Positions 43,627 to 52,182 of a DNA stretch of 64,000 bases are shown here, one piece after another; position 1 is the stretch's first letter; every line of letters begins with the position of its first letter. Under the pieces are notes generated by a model, which saw nothing but the letters and a program-made list of their open reading frames with translations, was not told the origin of the DNA and ran no database searches. Source of the stretch: Neorhizobium galegae (GTDB lineage Bacteria; Pseudomonadota; Alphaproteobacteria; Rhizobiales; Rhizobiaceae); the NCBI RefSeq assembly GCF_017877135.1, contig NZ_JAGIPH010000007.1, positions 1-64,000 on the forward strand, given 5' to 3'. The position numbers and the translations under genes are program-made.

Positions 43627-44559
43627 ATGAGTGGCTACTGGACAGGCATCCTCACCATTCTCTCGATCAACATCATCATGGCCTATGCGGTCTTCCTGCC
43701 GGTCGCGACGGGCCAGCTTAACCTCGGCGGCGCGGGCTTTCAGGCTCTCGGCGCCTACACGGCAGCCTTCCTGTCGGCAGCCTTCGGCCTCAACGCCTGG
43801 GTCACCATCCCGGCGGCCATGGCCGTCGGCGGCCTTGTCAGCATGGCCATCGCCTTTCCCCTGTTGCGCACCAAGGGTGTCTATCTGGTGCTGGCCACCT
43901 TCGCACTTGCCGAGGTGATCGCAGGCGTCATTCTCAATACCGACGCGCTCGGCGGCGCCATGGGACTGTCCGTACCGGACTTCCTCGATTACCACGTGCC
44001 GCTCATCGCGGCCGTCCTCGTCACCCTCTTCGTCTTCTATCTGATGGCAACGCGTTTCGGACTGACCATGCGCGCAGCCCATGACGACGATGTGGTGACC
44101 GATCTGCTTGGCGTCTCCGTTCGCGGCGTTCGGGTGGCGGCCTTCTCGCTCGGCGGGGCGCTCGCCGGTCTTGCCGGTGCGCTTTACGCCCACACTTTCA
44201 GCTTCGTCGATATCCAGAGCTTCAACGCCTCGCTGTCGATCTATGTGCTTCTCTACGTGCTTCTCGGCGGAACGCAGACGGCCTTCGGACCTCTTTTCGG
44301 TGCTGCCTTCTTCACGCTGCTGCCGGAGGGGCTGCGCGTCGTGATGCCAGAATTGAAAACCTTTATCGCCGCCGCTTTCCATCAGAGCGGCCCCCTGTCC
44401 CCGCCCGATGAGAGCTGGCGCTTCGTCATCCTCGGCGTCCTCACCGTGCTGATGATGGCATTCCGGCCCGAAGGGCTGATTACCCGCAGCCTGATCGAAC
44501 GGCTGAAACCCGGCCGGCGGACGAAACGGCTGGACGTGGCGCAGGAGGTCTCGGCATGA
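43627..44559 (+). CDS. livM: Branched-chain amino-acid-type ABC permease LivM
   Basis: The 310-residue second permease starts at the ATG 43627 (MSGYWTGIL), two bases after the livH stop; the 28-residue extension upstream is rejected. About eight to ten hydrophobic helices and the loop RAAHDDDVVTDLLGVSVRGVRV are typical of LivM. Its stop overlaps livG by ATGA. Confidence 0.88.
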   Translation: MSGYWTGILTILSINIIMAYAVFLPVATGQLNLGGAGFQALGAYTAAFLSAAFGLNAWVTIPAAMAVGGLVSMAIAFPLLRTKGVYLVLATFALAEVIAGVILNTDALGGAMGLSVPDFLDYHVPLIAAVLVTLFVFYLMATRFGLTMRAAHDDDVVTDLLGVSVRGVRVAAFSLGGALAGLAGALYAHTFSFVDIQSFNASLSIYVLLYVLLGGTQTAFGPLFGAAFFTLLPEGLRVVMPELKTFIAAAFHQSGPLSPPDESWRFVILGVLTVLMMAFRPEGLITRSLIERLKPGRRTKRLDVAQEVSA

Positions 44560-45362
44560 GCGGGCACGAAACGGCAAATATTCTGAGCCTTCGCAATGTC
44601 ACGAAGAGCTTTGGCGGCCTCACCGTCATTTCCGATGTCAGTTTCGACGTGCCGAGAGGCGCCCGCATGGCGCTGATCGGTCCGAACGGAGCCGGAAAGA
44701 CGACCGTCTTCAATCTGATCTCCGGTTTTTATCAGCCAAGCGAGGGTGATATCCTGCTGGAGGGCAAACCCATCCAGCAGATCCCGTCGAGAAAGCGCAT
44801 CGGCCTCGGGATCGCCCGCAGCTTCCAGAACATCCGCCTCATGCCACACCTGTCGGTGATCGAGAATGTGATGCTCGGCCAGCAGGCCAACGCCGGCGGT
44901 CTCGTCGACATGCTGAAGCCGCTGTCCTTCTTCGGCCATTCCGCCTGGCGCCATGAGGCCGAAGCCCTCCTCGACGAGATGGAACTGTCAAGCTATCCCG
45001 GCGAGGTCGTGGCAACCCTGCCGTATGGGGTTCGCAAGAAGATCGAGGTGGTGCGCGCCCTTGCGGCAAAGCCCCGGATCCTCCTGCTCGATGAGCCGGC
45101 CGCAGGCCTCAACGGTGCAGAAACCGACAACCTCACGTCCTTCCTCAAACGCCTCAGCGCAACCGGGATCACGCTTCTCGTCGTCGAGCACGACATGGGG
45201 CTGGTGCGCCGGCTTTGCGATGATGCGGTGGTCTTGAATTTCGGCCGCAAGATCTATGACGGCAAGACGGCGACGGTCCAGGACAATCCGCTGGTGCTGG
45301 AGGCCTATCTCGGCCCCCGCCATGCCGGCACGGTGAAGGAAGGGGCAGCCGATGTTGCTTGA
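44556..45362 (+). CDS. livG: Liv-type ABC ATPase LivG
   Basis: The 268-residue ATPase has Walker A GPNGAGKTT, an ARSFQNIRLMP Q-loop typical of LivG, a degenerate signature (LPYGVRKKIEVVRALA) and Walker B ILLLDEPAAGLN. It overlaps livM by ATGA and livF by 11 bp. It works as a heterodimer with LivF to power import. Confidence 0.9.
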   Translation: MSGHETANILSLRNVTKSFGGLTVISDVSFDVPRGARMALIGPNGAGKTTVFNLISGFYQPSEGDILLEGKPIQQIPSRKRIGLGIARSFQNIRLMPHLSVIENVMLGQQANAGGLVDMLKPLSFFGHSAWRHEAEALLDEMELSSYPGEVVATLPYGVRKKIEVVRALAAKPRILLLDEPAAGLNGAETDNLTSFLKRLSATGITLLVVEHDMGLVRRLCDDAVVLNFGRKIYDGKTATVQDNPLVLEAYLGPRHAGTVKEGAADVA

Positions 45363-46092
45363 AGTTCGCGGCCTTGATGTCCGCTATGGACGCACCCATG
45401 CCGTCAAATCCATCGATCTCGACCTTGCCGAAGGAGAGATCGTGACCGTGCTGGGGGCGAATGGCGCCGGCAAGACCTCGCTCCTGCGAGCTTTGCAGGG
45501 TGCGATCAAATCCGGCAGCGGATCGGTGCGGTTTGCCGGCGAGGTCTTGACCCATGCCTCACCGGCCGAGCGCGTGCGCCGCGGCATGATGCTGGTGCCG
45601 GAAGGCCGCCAGATCTTCGTGTCGATGACGGTGGAGGAGAACCTTCTGATGGGGGCCTATCTGCGCCGCGGTGCGGACTGGCATCAGGATCTCAGCCAGA
45701 TCTATGACCGCTTTCCGAACCTTGCCGAGCGCCGCCACATGAAGGCCAGCATTCTCTCCGGCGGCGAACAGCAGATGCTGGCCATCGGCCGCGCGCTCGT
45801 CAGCCGTCCGCGCCTGATCATGCTGGACGAGCCGTCGCTCGGTCTGTCGCCGCTCTTCGTCAACAACCTCTTCGAACTGATCAAGGAGTTGAACCGCAGC
45901 GGCATCAGCATCCTTCTCGTGGAGCAGAACACCGCCATGGCGCTCGACGTGGCGGAGCGCGGCTATGTGCTGGAACTGGGCCGCGTGGTTCTGTCCGACA
46001 GGGCAGACGCGCTGTCGCGCGATCCGGCGCTCGCCGAGGCCTATCTCGGAGGCCACGCATCATCCCAACACCCGATCGACCAGATTGCCTGA
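45352..46092 (+). CDS. livF: Liv-type ABC ATPase LivF
   Basis: The 246-residue ATPase has Walker A GANGAGKTS, RRGMMLVPEGRQIF as in LivF proteins, signature LSGGEQQML and Walker B LIMLDEPSLGLSP. It overlaps the livG end and precedes the binding-protein gene by 57 bp. Confidence 0.9.
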   Translation: MLLEVRGLDVRYGRTHAVKSIDLDLAEGEIVTVLGANGAGKTSLLRALQGAIKSGSGSVRFAGEVLTHASPAERVRRGMMLVPEGRQIFVSMTVEENLLMGAYLRRGADWHQDLSQIYDRFPNLAERRHMKASILSGGEQQMLAIGRALVSRPRLIMLDEPSLGLSPLFVNNLFELIKELNRSGISILLVEQNTAMALDVAERGYVLELGRVVLSDRADALSRDPALAEAYLGGHASSQHPIDQIA

Positions 46093-46149
46093 GCACCTGG
46101 CCAGCCGGCGCGACACATCAACACAACCGATAAACATCAGGAGAGTGAT

Positions 46150-47331
46150 ATGAAATTTGGGTTTCGTTTTGCAACCTCGGTCGCCCTGGCTGCCCTGCTC
46201 ACAGGCCCGGCACTTGCCGAAGATACGATCAAGATCGGCAATCTTGTCGCCACGGCCGGCTTTCTGAAGGGCGTGGCGGAGCCTGCCGTGGTGGCCGCCG
46301 ATGTGGCGCTCGCTGAAATCAATGCAGCAGGCGGCATCAACGGCAAGAAGGTGGAATTCGTCCGCTTCGACACGAGTTCCGATCCGAAGCAAGCTTCGGT
46401 CGGCGCGCGCAAACTGGCGCAGGATGACGGTGTGCTCGCCATCCTCGGCCCCTTCTCCTCCGGTGAATCCGCCGTTGCCTTCAACGATGCCGAACGCCTC
46501 AAGGTTCTGATGATGCCGAACTCGGCATCGACACCGGGCCTGACCGACGGCAAGACCTATGGCTGGCGCCTCTCCGAAGACGAGGAGAAGCAGTTTCGCC
46601 GGCTGCTGAAGTCCATCAAGGCCCGCGGCATCAAGGCCGATACGGCCGAGATCGTCTATATTTCGGAAGAGGTCGTCTCCAATTCCGCCGGCACCAAGCT
46701 TTACCCGAAACTGTTGGCCGAAATGGGCATCAAGCACGGCGATCCGATTGCCGTGCAGTACAAGAGTTTCGACATGTCCGCGCAGGCCGCGCGCATCCTC
46801 CAGTCCAATCCGGATATCGTTGCGCTCGCCGCCACGCCGGATTCGGCCTCCAAGGTCATCAAGGAACTGCGCCGCCAGGGCTACAAGGGCCGCATCATCG
46901 GCTCGCAGATCTTTGCGGATCCGAACGTCGTGGAACTGTTCGGACCAGAAGGCGAGGGCACGATGCTGGTCGCGGGCTTCTGGAAGGGCTTCAATGCCCG
47001 TTCGCAGGCCTTCAACGACACATTCGTGGCGGAAGCCGAAAAGCGCGGCATTCACAAGCTCGGCGCGCATCATTCCGATGCCCAGACCTATGACACGCTC
47101 TACCTGATGAAGCAGGTGATGGAAAAGGCGGGCGTGACCGGCGATCCGTCAAAGCTTGCCGAGGAACGCGAAAAGATCAACGCCGCCATGCAGAATGTCA
47201 GCTTCTCCGGCATTCTCGGCGACAATATCTGCTTTGCCGGCCACGATGCCGAACTTCCCGGCTACATCATCGAGATCAAGGACGGCAAGTGGACCAAGTT
47301 CGACGAGGCCCCCGCCGATCCCTGCAAGTGA
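46150..47331 (+). CDS. Liv-type ABC substrate-binding protein
   Basis: The 393-residue periplasmic protein has a Sec signal peptide ending at PALA-EDT and the type I binding-protein fold (NLVATAGFLKGVAEPAVVAA; GPFSSGESAV; NSASTPGLTDGKTYGWRLSE). AGGAGAG precedes the ATG. The ligand pocket is not decodable by eye; location beside a monooxygenase unit suggests an aromatic or heterocyclic acid. A hairpin follows the gene. Confidence 0.87.
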   Translation: MKFGFRFATSVALAALLTGPALAEDTIKIGNLVATAGFLKGVAEPAVVAADVALAEINAAGGINGKKVEFVRFDTSSDPKQASVGARKLAQDDGVLAILGPFSSGESAVAFNDAERLKVLMMPNSASTPGLTDGKTYGWRLSEDEEKQFRRLLKSIKARGIKADTAEIVYISEEVVSNSAGTKLYPKLLAEMGIKHGDPIAVQYKSFDMSAQAARILQSNPDIVALAATPDSASKVIKELRRQGYKGRIIGSQIFADPNVVELFGPEGEGTMLVAGFWKGFNARSQAFNDTFVAEAEKRGIHKLGAHHSDAQTYDTLYLMKQVMEKAGVTGDPSKLAEEREKINAAMQNVSFSGILGDNICFAGHDAELPGYIIEIKDGKWTKFDEAPADPCK

Positions 47332-47341
47332 TGTCATGCCC

Positions 47342-47372
47342 CATGGCCGCCGGCAATCGTCGCGCGGCCATG
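47342..47372 (+). terminator. Intercistronic hairpin between Liv and TAXI genes
   Basis: CATGGCCGC (47342-47350) pairs perfectly with GCGGCCATG (47364-47372), loop 13 nt, without a T-run. It probably gives partial termination or mRNA protection. Confidence 0.5.
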
Positions 47373-47428
47373 CACCGGCATGTGGGATGCCTGGACGCCT
47401 GAAAATCAAAAAAAGAGGGGACTGCAAA

Positions 47429-48385
47429 ATGCTGAAGCGCGTGATGATGACGGTTGCGATGACCGCAGCACTGTCGGGATGGTGGACCGCGATGGCGGCT
47501 GCCCAGGCGGTGGGCCTGGCAACGACCAAGGGGGGCGCGACCGAACAGATTGCCACGGCGCTCGCCAAGACCATCAGCGAAAAATCCGGCGTGATGGTGA
47601 GGCCGCAGGTCATGGCCAATACCTCGCAATATCTCCCGCTGGTCGATAGCGGCCGTGTAGAGTTCGGTATCGCCAACTTCCCCCAGACCGCCTATGCCAT
47701 CTCCGGCACCGGCATGTCGCAGGGCCAGCCCAACCCGAACCTGCGCATGGTGGCCTCGCTTATCCCCTTCAATGCCGGGCTGCTGGTGACGGCAAAATCC
47801 GGGCTGAAGACCATGGCCGATCTGAAGGGAAAGCGGGTTCCACGCTTCCCCGCCAATTCTCTCGGCGATTTCATCATCCGCGCCTCCCTGCAGACGGCAG
47901 GTCTCACCTATGACGATGTGTCCAGCGTGCCGATCGCCAATTTCCCGGCCATGTTCGAGGCGCTGAAAGACGGCTTGACCGATGTCACCATCGCCACGGC
48001 CGGATCACAATCGGTGCTGGATATCGATGCCTCCGTCGGCGGCGTGACCTTCCTCAGCTACAAGCCCGGCGACGAAAAGGTTCTCGACGAAAACCTGCCG
48101 GGGACGGCGTTGAAAACCGGCAGCCAGTTGACCAACTCGCCGGGATTGACCCCGCAAACTGCAATCTTCTGTTACGACTACACGCTTTTTGCCAGCGCCA
48201 GCGCCTCCGATGAAACGGTCGCCAAGGTGGCCAAGGCGCTTTACGAAGGCCGGCAGAGCCTGCAGGCGTCCGGCCCGATCTGGAGCGAGTTCGACCCTGC
48301 CCGGCTCGCCCATGTGACCAAGCTTGCCTATCACCCCGGCGCCATCGCGTTCTACAAGAGCGTCGGCATCTGGTCCGGCCAGTAA
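47429..48385 (+). CDS. TAXI-family TRAP solute-binding protein
   Basis: The 318-residue periplasmic protein has a Sec signal peptide ending near MAAA-QAV and TAXI features: GLATTKGGATEQIATAL, a central DLKGKRV, and late AKALYEGRQSL. It is paired with the fused TRAP membrane protein that starts 13 bp downstream. TAXI systems use a sodium gradient and known examples import C4-dicarboxylates or glutamate-like acids. I chose the ATG at 47429; the longer frame from 47156 overlaps the preceding gene and is rejected. Confidence 0.86.
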   Translation: MLKRVMMTVAMTAALSGWWTAMAAAQAVGLATTKGGATEQIATALAKTISEKSGVMVRPQVMANTSQYLPLVDSGRVEFGIANFPQTAYAISGTGMSQGQPNPNLRMVASLIPFNAGLLVTAKSGLKTMADLKGKRVPRFPANSLGDFIIRASLQTAGLTYDDVSSVPIANFPAMFEALKDGLTDVTIATAGSQSVLDIDASVGGVTFLSYKPGDEKVLDENLPGTALKTGSQLTNSPGLTPQTAIFCYDYTLFASASASDETVAKVAKALYEGRQSLQASGPIWSEFDPARLAHVTKLAYHPGAIAFYKSVGIWSGQ

Positions 48386-48398
48386 GGGGGCAGACGCA

Positions 48399-50330
48399 AT
48401 GGAAAACCCAGTCGTCAAGGACGAGACCGACATCGTGCGGATGACCGAGATGGGAATGCTGTCACGCATCCTGTCGCTGGTCGTGCCCTTCCTCGCTCTT
48501 CTTTGGGTGGTTGCCTTGCCGCAAAGGCTCGGCCTGCTGATCTACCCCGAGCAGATCGTGGCGCTGATGTTCGGCGCCTCGCTTGCTGTCGTCTATTTTC
48601 GCCGCAAGGGTACCGGCCGGCCGGTTCTTCGGGCCGCCAATGCGGCGGCCGGCTATCTTTCCATTGCGCTTGGCATCTATGTTTTCGTGCGCTTTCCGGT
48701 CCTGTCGGAGGCAACCCATCTGCATCCGACGGAAGCCCTGCTGCTCGGTGCGCTGGTAACGGCCTTGAGCATGGAAGCGCTGCGCCGCGTGGTCGGATGG
48801 ACGCTGATCATCATCTTCGCGCTGTTGTTTGCCTATGCCGTCTTCGGCGATTGGGTGCCCGGTGCGCTGCAGGGAAAACCGATGGCGGCCGCCGACGTCC
48901 TGCGGTTCATCGGGACGGATTCTTCGGCCGTCTGGGGCCAGACCTTGCAGATCGCAGCCTTCGTCGTCGTCGTTTTCGTGCTGTTCGGCGGCTTGTTGAT
49001 CGCCTGCGGCGGCGGTGATTTCTTCACCCAGCTTGCCATGCGCGTTGCCGGGCACGGACCTGGCAACTCGGCCAAGGTGGCCGTTACGGCATCCGCGCTG
49101 TTCGGCACGGTCTCCGGCAGTGCGGTCTCCAACGTCATGTCGACGGGCATCATGACCATTCCGCTGATGAAGCGGGCAGGCTTTACCCCCGCGCAGGCCG
49201 GCGGCATCGAAGCGGTCGCCTCCACCGGCGGGCAGCTGATGCCCCCGGTGATGGGGGCCGCGGCCTTCCTGATGGCCGAAATCCTGATGGTTCCCTACAA
49301 GACGGTCGCGCTGGCGGCGATGCTGCCAGCCGTTCTTTATTACCTGTCCGTCTATGTGCAGATCGACTTCATCGCGCGGCGCGACAACATTCCCTCACTG
49401 GGCGACTTGCAGCGGCAGGGCATTCTGGCAGTCATGCGCGAGGGGTGGCTGGCCATCCTTGCATTCGGTGTTCTCCTGTTCTGCATCTTCGAGTGGAACA
49501 TGCGGGCAGAACTTGCCGCTGTCTGGGCGGTTGCGGCCATTGCGGTGGCGGGCCTTGTCGCCGGCGCTCGACGCGGCAAGGCGGGCATGACGCCGCGCCA
49601 GATGCTGGACGTGGTGATTGATACCGGCCGCTCGACCTGTGACGTGCTGCTCATCACGGCCGTTTCCGGCATGATCATCGGGCTTCTGTCGACCACCGGT
49701 CTCGGCTTTTCGCTTTCCATGTACCTCCTGGAATTCGGCGGCACGAGCCTGTTCGGCCTGCTGCTCGTGACGGCCGTGATCGGCATCATCCTTGGCCTTG
49801 GCCTGCCAACCACGGGGGTCTATCTGCTGATGGCAGCACTTGCGGCCCCAACGCTGGTGCAGTTGGGCGTTCCGCCGATGGCCGCCCACATGTTCGTCTT
49901 CTATTATGGCATCCTGTCGATGATCACGCCGCCGATTGCGCTCGCCAGTTTCGCCGCCTCAAGCCTTGCCGGAGCGCCGAAGGGACAGACGGATATCGAG
50001 GCATTCCGCTTTGGCTGGATCGCCTATATTCTGCCCTTCCTGTTCATCTACAAGCCCGGCCTTCTCCTGATCGGCTCGTGGGCCCATATCGGTTACGTCT
50101 TTGCAAGTTCCATCGTTGCCGTCGTTCTGGTGACGGGCGGTCTGGTCGGCCACGGCCTGAAGCCGCTCAGCCCCTTGCTGCGCCTAGTCTGGCTCGGCGC
50201 CGGCCTGCTCGTCATTGCACCGCTGAACGAGATCGGAGGCGACATCCTGGAATATGGCATGAGCGCCATCGGCCTCCTCCTGCTTGTGTCGTTCGCAACC
50301 CAGAAGGACAGGGCAGGCGCGCGCGCCTGA
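48399..50330 (+). CDS. TRAP transporter fused membrane subunit (4TM-12TM)
   Basis: The 643-residue inner-membrane protein fuses the small and large TRAP subunits, as is normal for TAXI systems. An N-terminal set of helices precedes the DctM-like domain with GTVSGSAVSNVMSTG, STGGQLMPPVMGAAAF and GLGLPTTGVY. It ends in extra hydrophobic helices. The ATG at 48399 (MENPVVKDE) follows GGGGG. It ends the plus-strand unit at a strong terminator. Whether it imports the same substrate as the Liv system is unknown. Confidence 0.9.
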   Translation: MENPVVKDETDIVRMTEMGMLSRILSLVVPFLALLWVVALPQRLGLLIYPEQIVALMFGASLAVVYFRRKGTGRPVLRAANAAAGYLSIALGIYVFVRFPVLSEATHLHPTEALLLGALVTALSMEALRRVVGWTLIIIFALLFAYAVFGDWVPGALQGKPMAAADVLRFIGTDSSAVWGQTLQIAAFVVVVFVLFGGLLIACGGGDFFTQLAMRVAGHGPGNSAKVAVTASALFGTVSGSAVSNVMSTGIMTIPLMKRAGFTPAQAGGIEAVASTGGQLMPPVMGAAAFLMAEILMVPYKTVALAAMLPAVLYYLSVYVQIDFIARRDNIPSLGDLQRQGILAVMREGWLAILAFGVLLFCIFEWNMRAELAAVWAVAAIAVAGLVAGARRGKAGMTPRQMLDVVIDTGRSTCDVLLITAVSGMIIGLLSTTGLGFSLSMYLLEFGGTSLFGLLLVTAVIGIILGLGLPTTGVYLLMAALAAPTLVQLGVPPMAAHMFVFYYGILSMITPPIALASFAASSLAGAPKGQTDIEAFRFGWIAYILPFLFIYKPGLLLIGSWAHIGYVFASSIVAVVLVTGGLVGHGLKPLSPLLRLVWLGAGLLVIAPLNEIGGDILEYGMSAIGLLLLVSFATQKDRAGARA

Positions 50331-50338
50331 TCATCCCC

Positions 50339-50374
50339 GCGGGCAAAATTTACCGTAAAACGGTCATTGCCCGC
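50339..50374 (+). terminator. Terminator after the TRAP gene
   Basis: GCGGGCAA (50339-50346) pairs with TTGCCCGC (50367-50374), with an inner ACCG/CGGT stem (50352-50355, 50361-50364). It lies directly after the TRAP stop; no T-run follows. Confidence 0.55.
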
Positions 50375-50445
50375 CGGTCCTCTTTGTCAGGAACGGGCAA
50401 GATGGGGCCGGCGAAGCCGAGACCGCGGTTTTCGTCGGAAATGCT

Positions 50446-51063
50446 CTACGTCTTTGCAAACCACAGCTCAAAGTGCAGGGGGCGTATGCTGCTGTCGCTA
50501 AATCCCGAGACGAATTTGGGATCAACCGATATGCCTGCTCCCTTCAGGGTCGATGCCACCTGCTTTGCGCCCTCTGCATCCCTCGCACTGAAATAGCGCA
50601 GCTCCAGTTTTCCAGGCGCCTTTGTGCCGACATTCTGAATTCCGGGCACAAGATCTCCGGCTTCCTGCAAGGCGTTTTTGGCCTGCGTGGCAGCGTCTCT
50701 TTGGTTTTCGCTTGCAATGTGGATGTAGACCCTCGGCTTGATGGTTGCCGTAGTGTTTGCAGCCGTGTCTTTGGTGTCCAACGCGGTCAACGTTTCATTG
50801 GCCGTGTTGAGCTCCTTCTCCGCCTGCTTTCCTGCGGCCAGTTCGGTGGCGACGGGCTGCGGGTTGAGCTTGATCAGTCCCCCGAAGGCGCCCACGCCAA
50901 TGACGGCAATCTCGACAACAAGAACGTTGAACAATTTGGTGCCGTGAGCCGGATCTATTCTCATGAAACCGGCAAGGTAAAGCACGGCGATAATCGAGGT
51001 GCAGACAAAGACGCCGACGCATGTATACCCGATGATCAGCTGCATCAAAAAAACGTCAGACAC
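50446..51063 (-). CDS. Uncharacterised two-helix membrane protein with C-terminal domain, GTG start
   Basis: I do not recognise this 205-residue protein. Two hydrophobic helices (about 7-33 and 43-66) are followed by a helical, Ala/Lys/Thr-rich stretch (72-105, possible coiled coil) and a small alpha/beta domain (110-178; VYIHIASENQRDAATQAKNA, LELRYFSARDAEGAKQVAST) that resembles SPOR or LytR-C-terminal-like folds in pattern only. The start is GTG at 51063 with GGGGGCTGAT upstream. It is a lone gene between a TRAP operon and a GntR regulator. Confidence 0.7.
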   Translation of the reverse strand: MSDVFLMQLIIGYTCVGVFVCTSIIAVLYLAGFMRIDPAHGTKLFNVLVVEIAVIGVGAFGGLIKLNPQPVATELAAGKQAEKELNTANETLTALDTKDTAANTTATIKPRVYIHIASENQRDAATQAKNALQEAGDLVPGIQNVGTKAPGKLELRYFSARDAEGAKQVASTLKGAGISVDPKFVSGFSDSSIRPLHFELWFAKT

Positions 51064-51229
51064 ATCAGCCCCCGTTGATGCTTATTGTAGCCTGCTCTCA
51101 ACCCCGAACATTTTAATATGACAACATATTCTAAATAGAAATCAACCCATGTAAATCCACATTTCGGCACTTTACTTGGGCTATGCCTTGCACGCCTATT
51201 CCCTCTCCTCTGGAAAATCAGCCAAAACC

Positions 51230-52027
51230 TCAGTACTGGGTGAAATCTCCCGTTTCCGATTGCAGAAGCGTCAGCGGATAGCGCGTTGGGTGGTGGATCA
51301 GGGCCGTCATGTTGACGGGGCGGTTGCGCTCGTCAAAAGCAATCTGGTCGACGGTCAGGACGGCCGAGGGAGAGGATAGCTGAAGAAGGCGCGCCTCGTT
51401 CTCCGCTGCAAGGCGCGCACTGAGCGTCGTTTGTCCGCGCTTGGGGAAGATCCGATAGCGTTGTCGCAATTCCTCGTACAAGGATCGGTTGCTGACCTCC
51501 CAATCCAGCTCCAGCAGGCCGGGCACGCGCGCGGCCGGGATCCAGTCCGTCTGGATGACCGCCGGTATGTCGTCGATGAGGCGCAGTCGGGAGAGAACCA
51601 CCACCTCGGCACCTGCTCCCAGAAACAGGGGCCGGCTGATTTCGAGCGGCGCGGGGATGAGACGGGCGTCGATCAGCTGATGGCCGGGCTTGCGTCCATT
51701 GGCGAGCGCAATGCTGGTAAAGCTCTTCAGCACCTGAAGCTCGAAGCTGCCGCCACGCTGCGTGACATAAAGCCCCTTGCCCGGCTGGCTGTGCACCACA
51801 CCCTGCTGGATCAGTTCGCGGATCGCATGGCGGATGGTGATGCGGCTTACCGCATAGAGATCGACCAGTTCCCGTTCGGAGGGAAGCTTGCCGCGCAAGG
51901 GAAGCCGGCCATCATTGATGGCGGCCAGCAATGCCTCGTAGATCTGCTTGTGCAGCGGACGTGGATCGTTGCGATCCACTGCTCCCTGTGTCGCAGCCAG
52001 CGTGCCTTCATCTGCGTGCGTCTTCAA
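51230..52027 (-). CDS. GntR/HutC-family regulator, TTG start
   Basis: The 265-residue regulator has a winged helix at about residues 25-90 (LPSERELVDLYAVSRITIRH) and a UTRA domain to the end. No ATG is available; TTG at 52027 (K-T-H-A-D-E) fits with GGGGGCC upstream. It is divergent from a CUT1 sugar importer, with a DasR-like operator at 52097-52114 in the gap. It probably represses that importer and may respond to an amino-sugar phosphate, as NagR/DasR proteins do. Confidence 0.85.
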   Translation of the reverse strand: MKTHADEGTLAATQGAVDRNDPRPLHKQIYEALLAAINDGRLPLRGKLPSERELVDLYAVSRITIRHAIRELIQQGVVHSQPGKGLYVTQRGGSFELQVLKSFTSIALANGRKPGHQLIDARLIPAPLEISRPLFLGAGAEVVVLSRLRLIDDIPAVIQTDWIPAARVPGLLELDWEVSNRSLYEELRQRYRIFPKRGQTTLSARLAAENEARLLQLSSPSAVLTVDQIAFDERNRPVNMTALIHHPTRYPLTLLQSETGDFTQY

Positions 52028-52089
52028 ATCGATCGGCCCCCGCCCATGTCCTCTTCCCGATATTCTGTCAATTTCTGCGTCATTCTATG

Positions 52090-52121
52090 TTGACATGACT
52101 GGTCATAACCAGTCCTATTAT
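52090..52121 (+). promoter_or_regulatory. Promoter of the sugar importer, overlapped by operator
   Basis: TTGACA (52090-52095) is a perfect -35. The -10 is uncertain: TCCTAT (17-bp spacing) or TATTAT (20-bp). The inverted repeat at 52097-52114 fills the spacer, so a bound regulator would block RNA polymerase. Confidence 0.6.
52097..52114. promoter_or_regulatory. DasR/NagR-like GntR operator
   Basis: GACTGGTCATAACCAGTC is a perfect 7-bp inverted repeat with a 4-bp centre. Its inner 16 bp match the known DasR consensus ACTGGTCTAGACCAGT at 13 positions. It lies between the divergent GntR gene and the importer genes. Confidence 0.72.
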
Positions 52122-52182
52122 CAACAGGGAACCGGAGAGTTCCGAAGGATTTGAGACCTAACATAATCGAGGGAACTATTTC

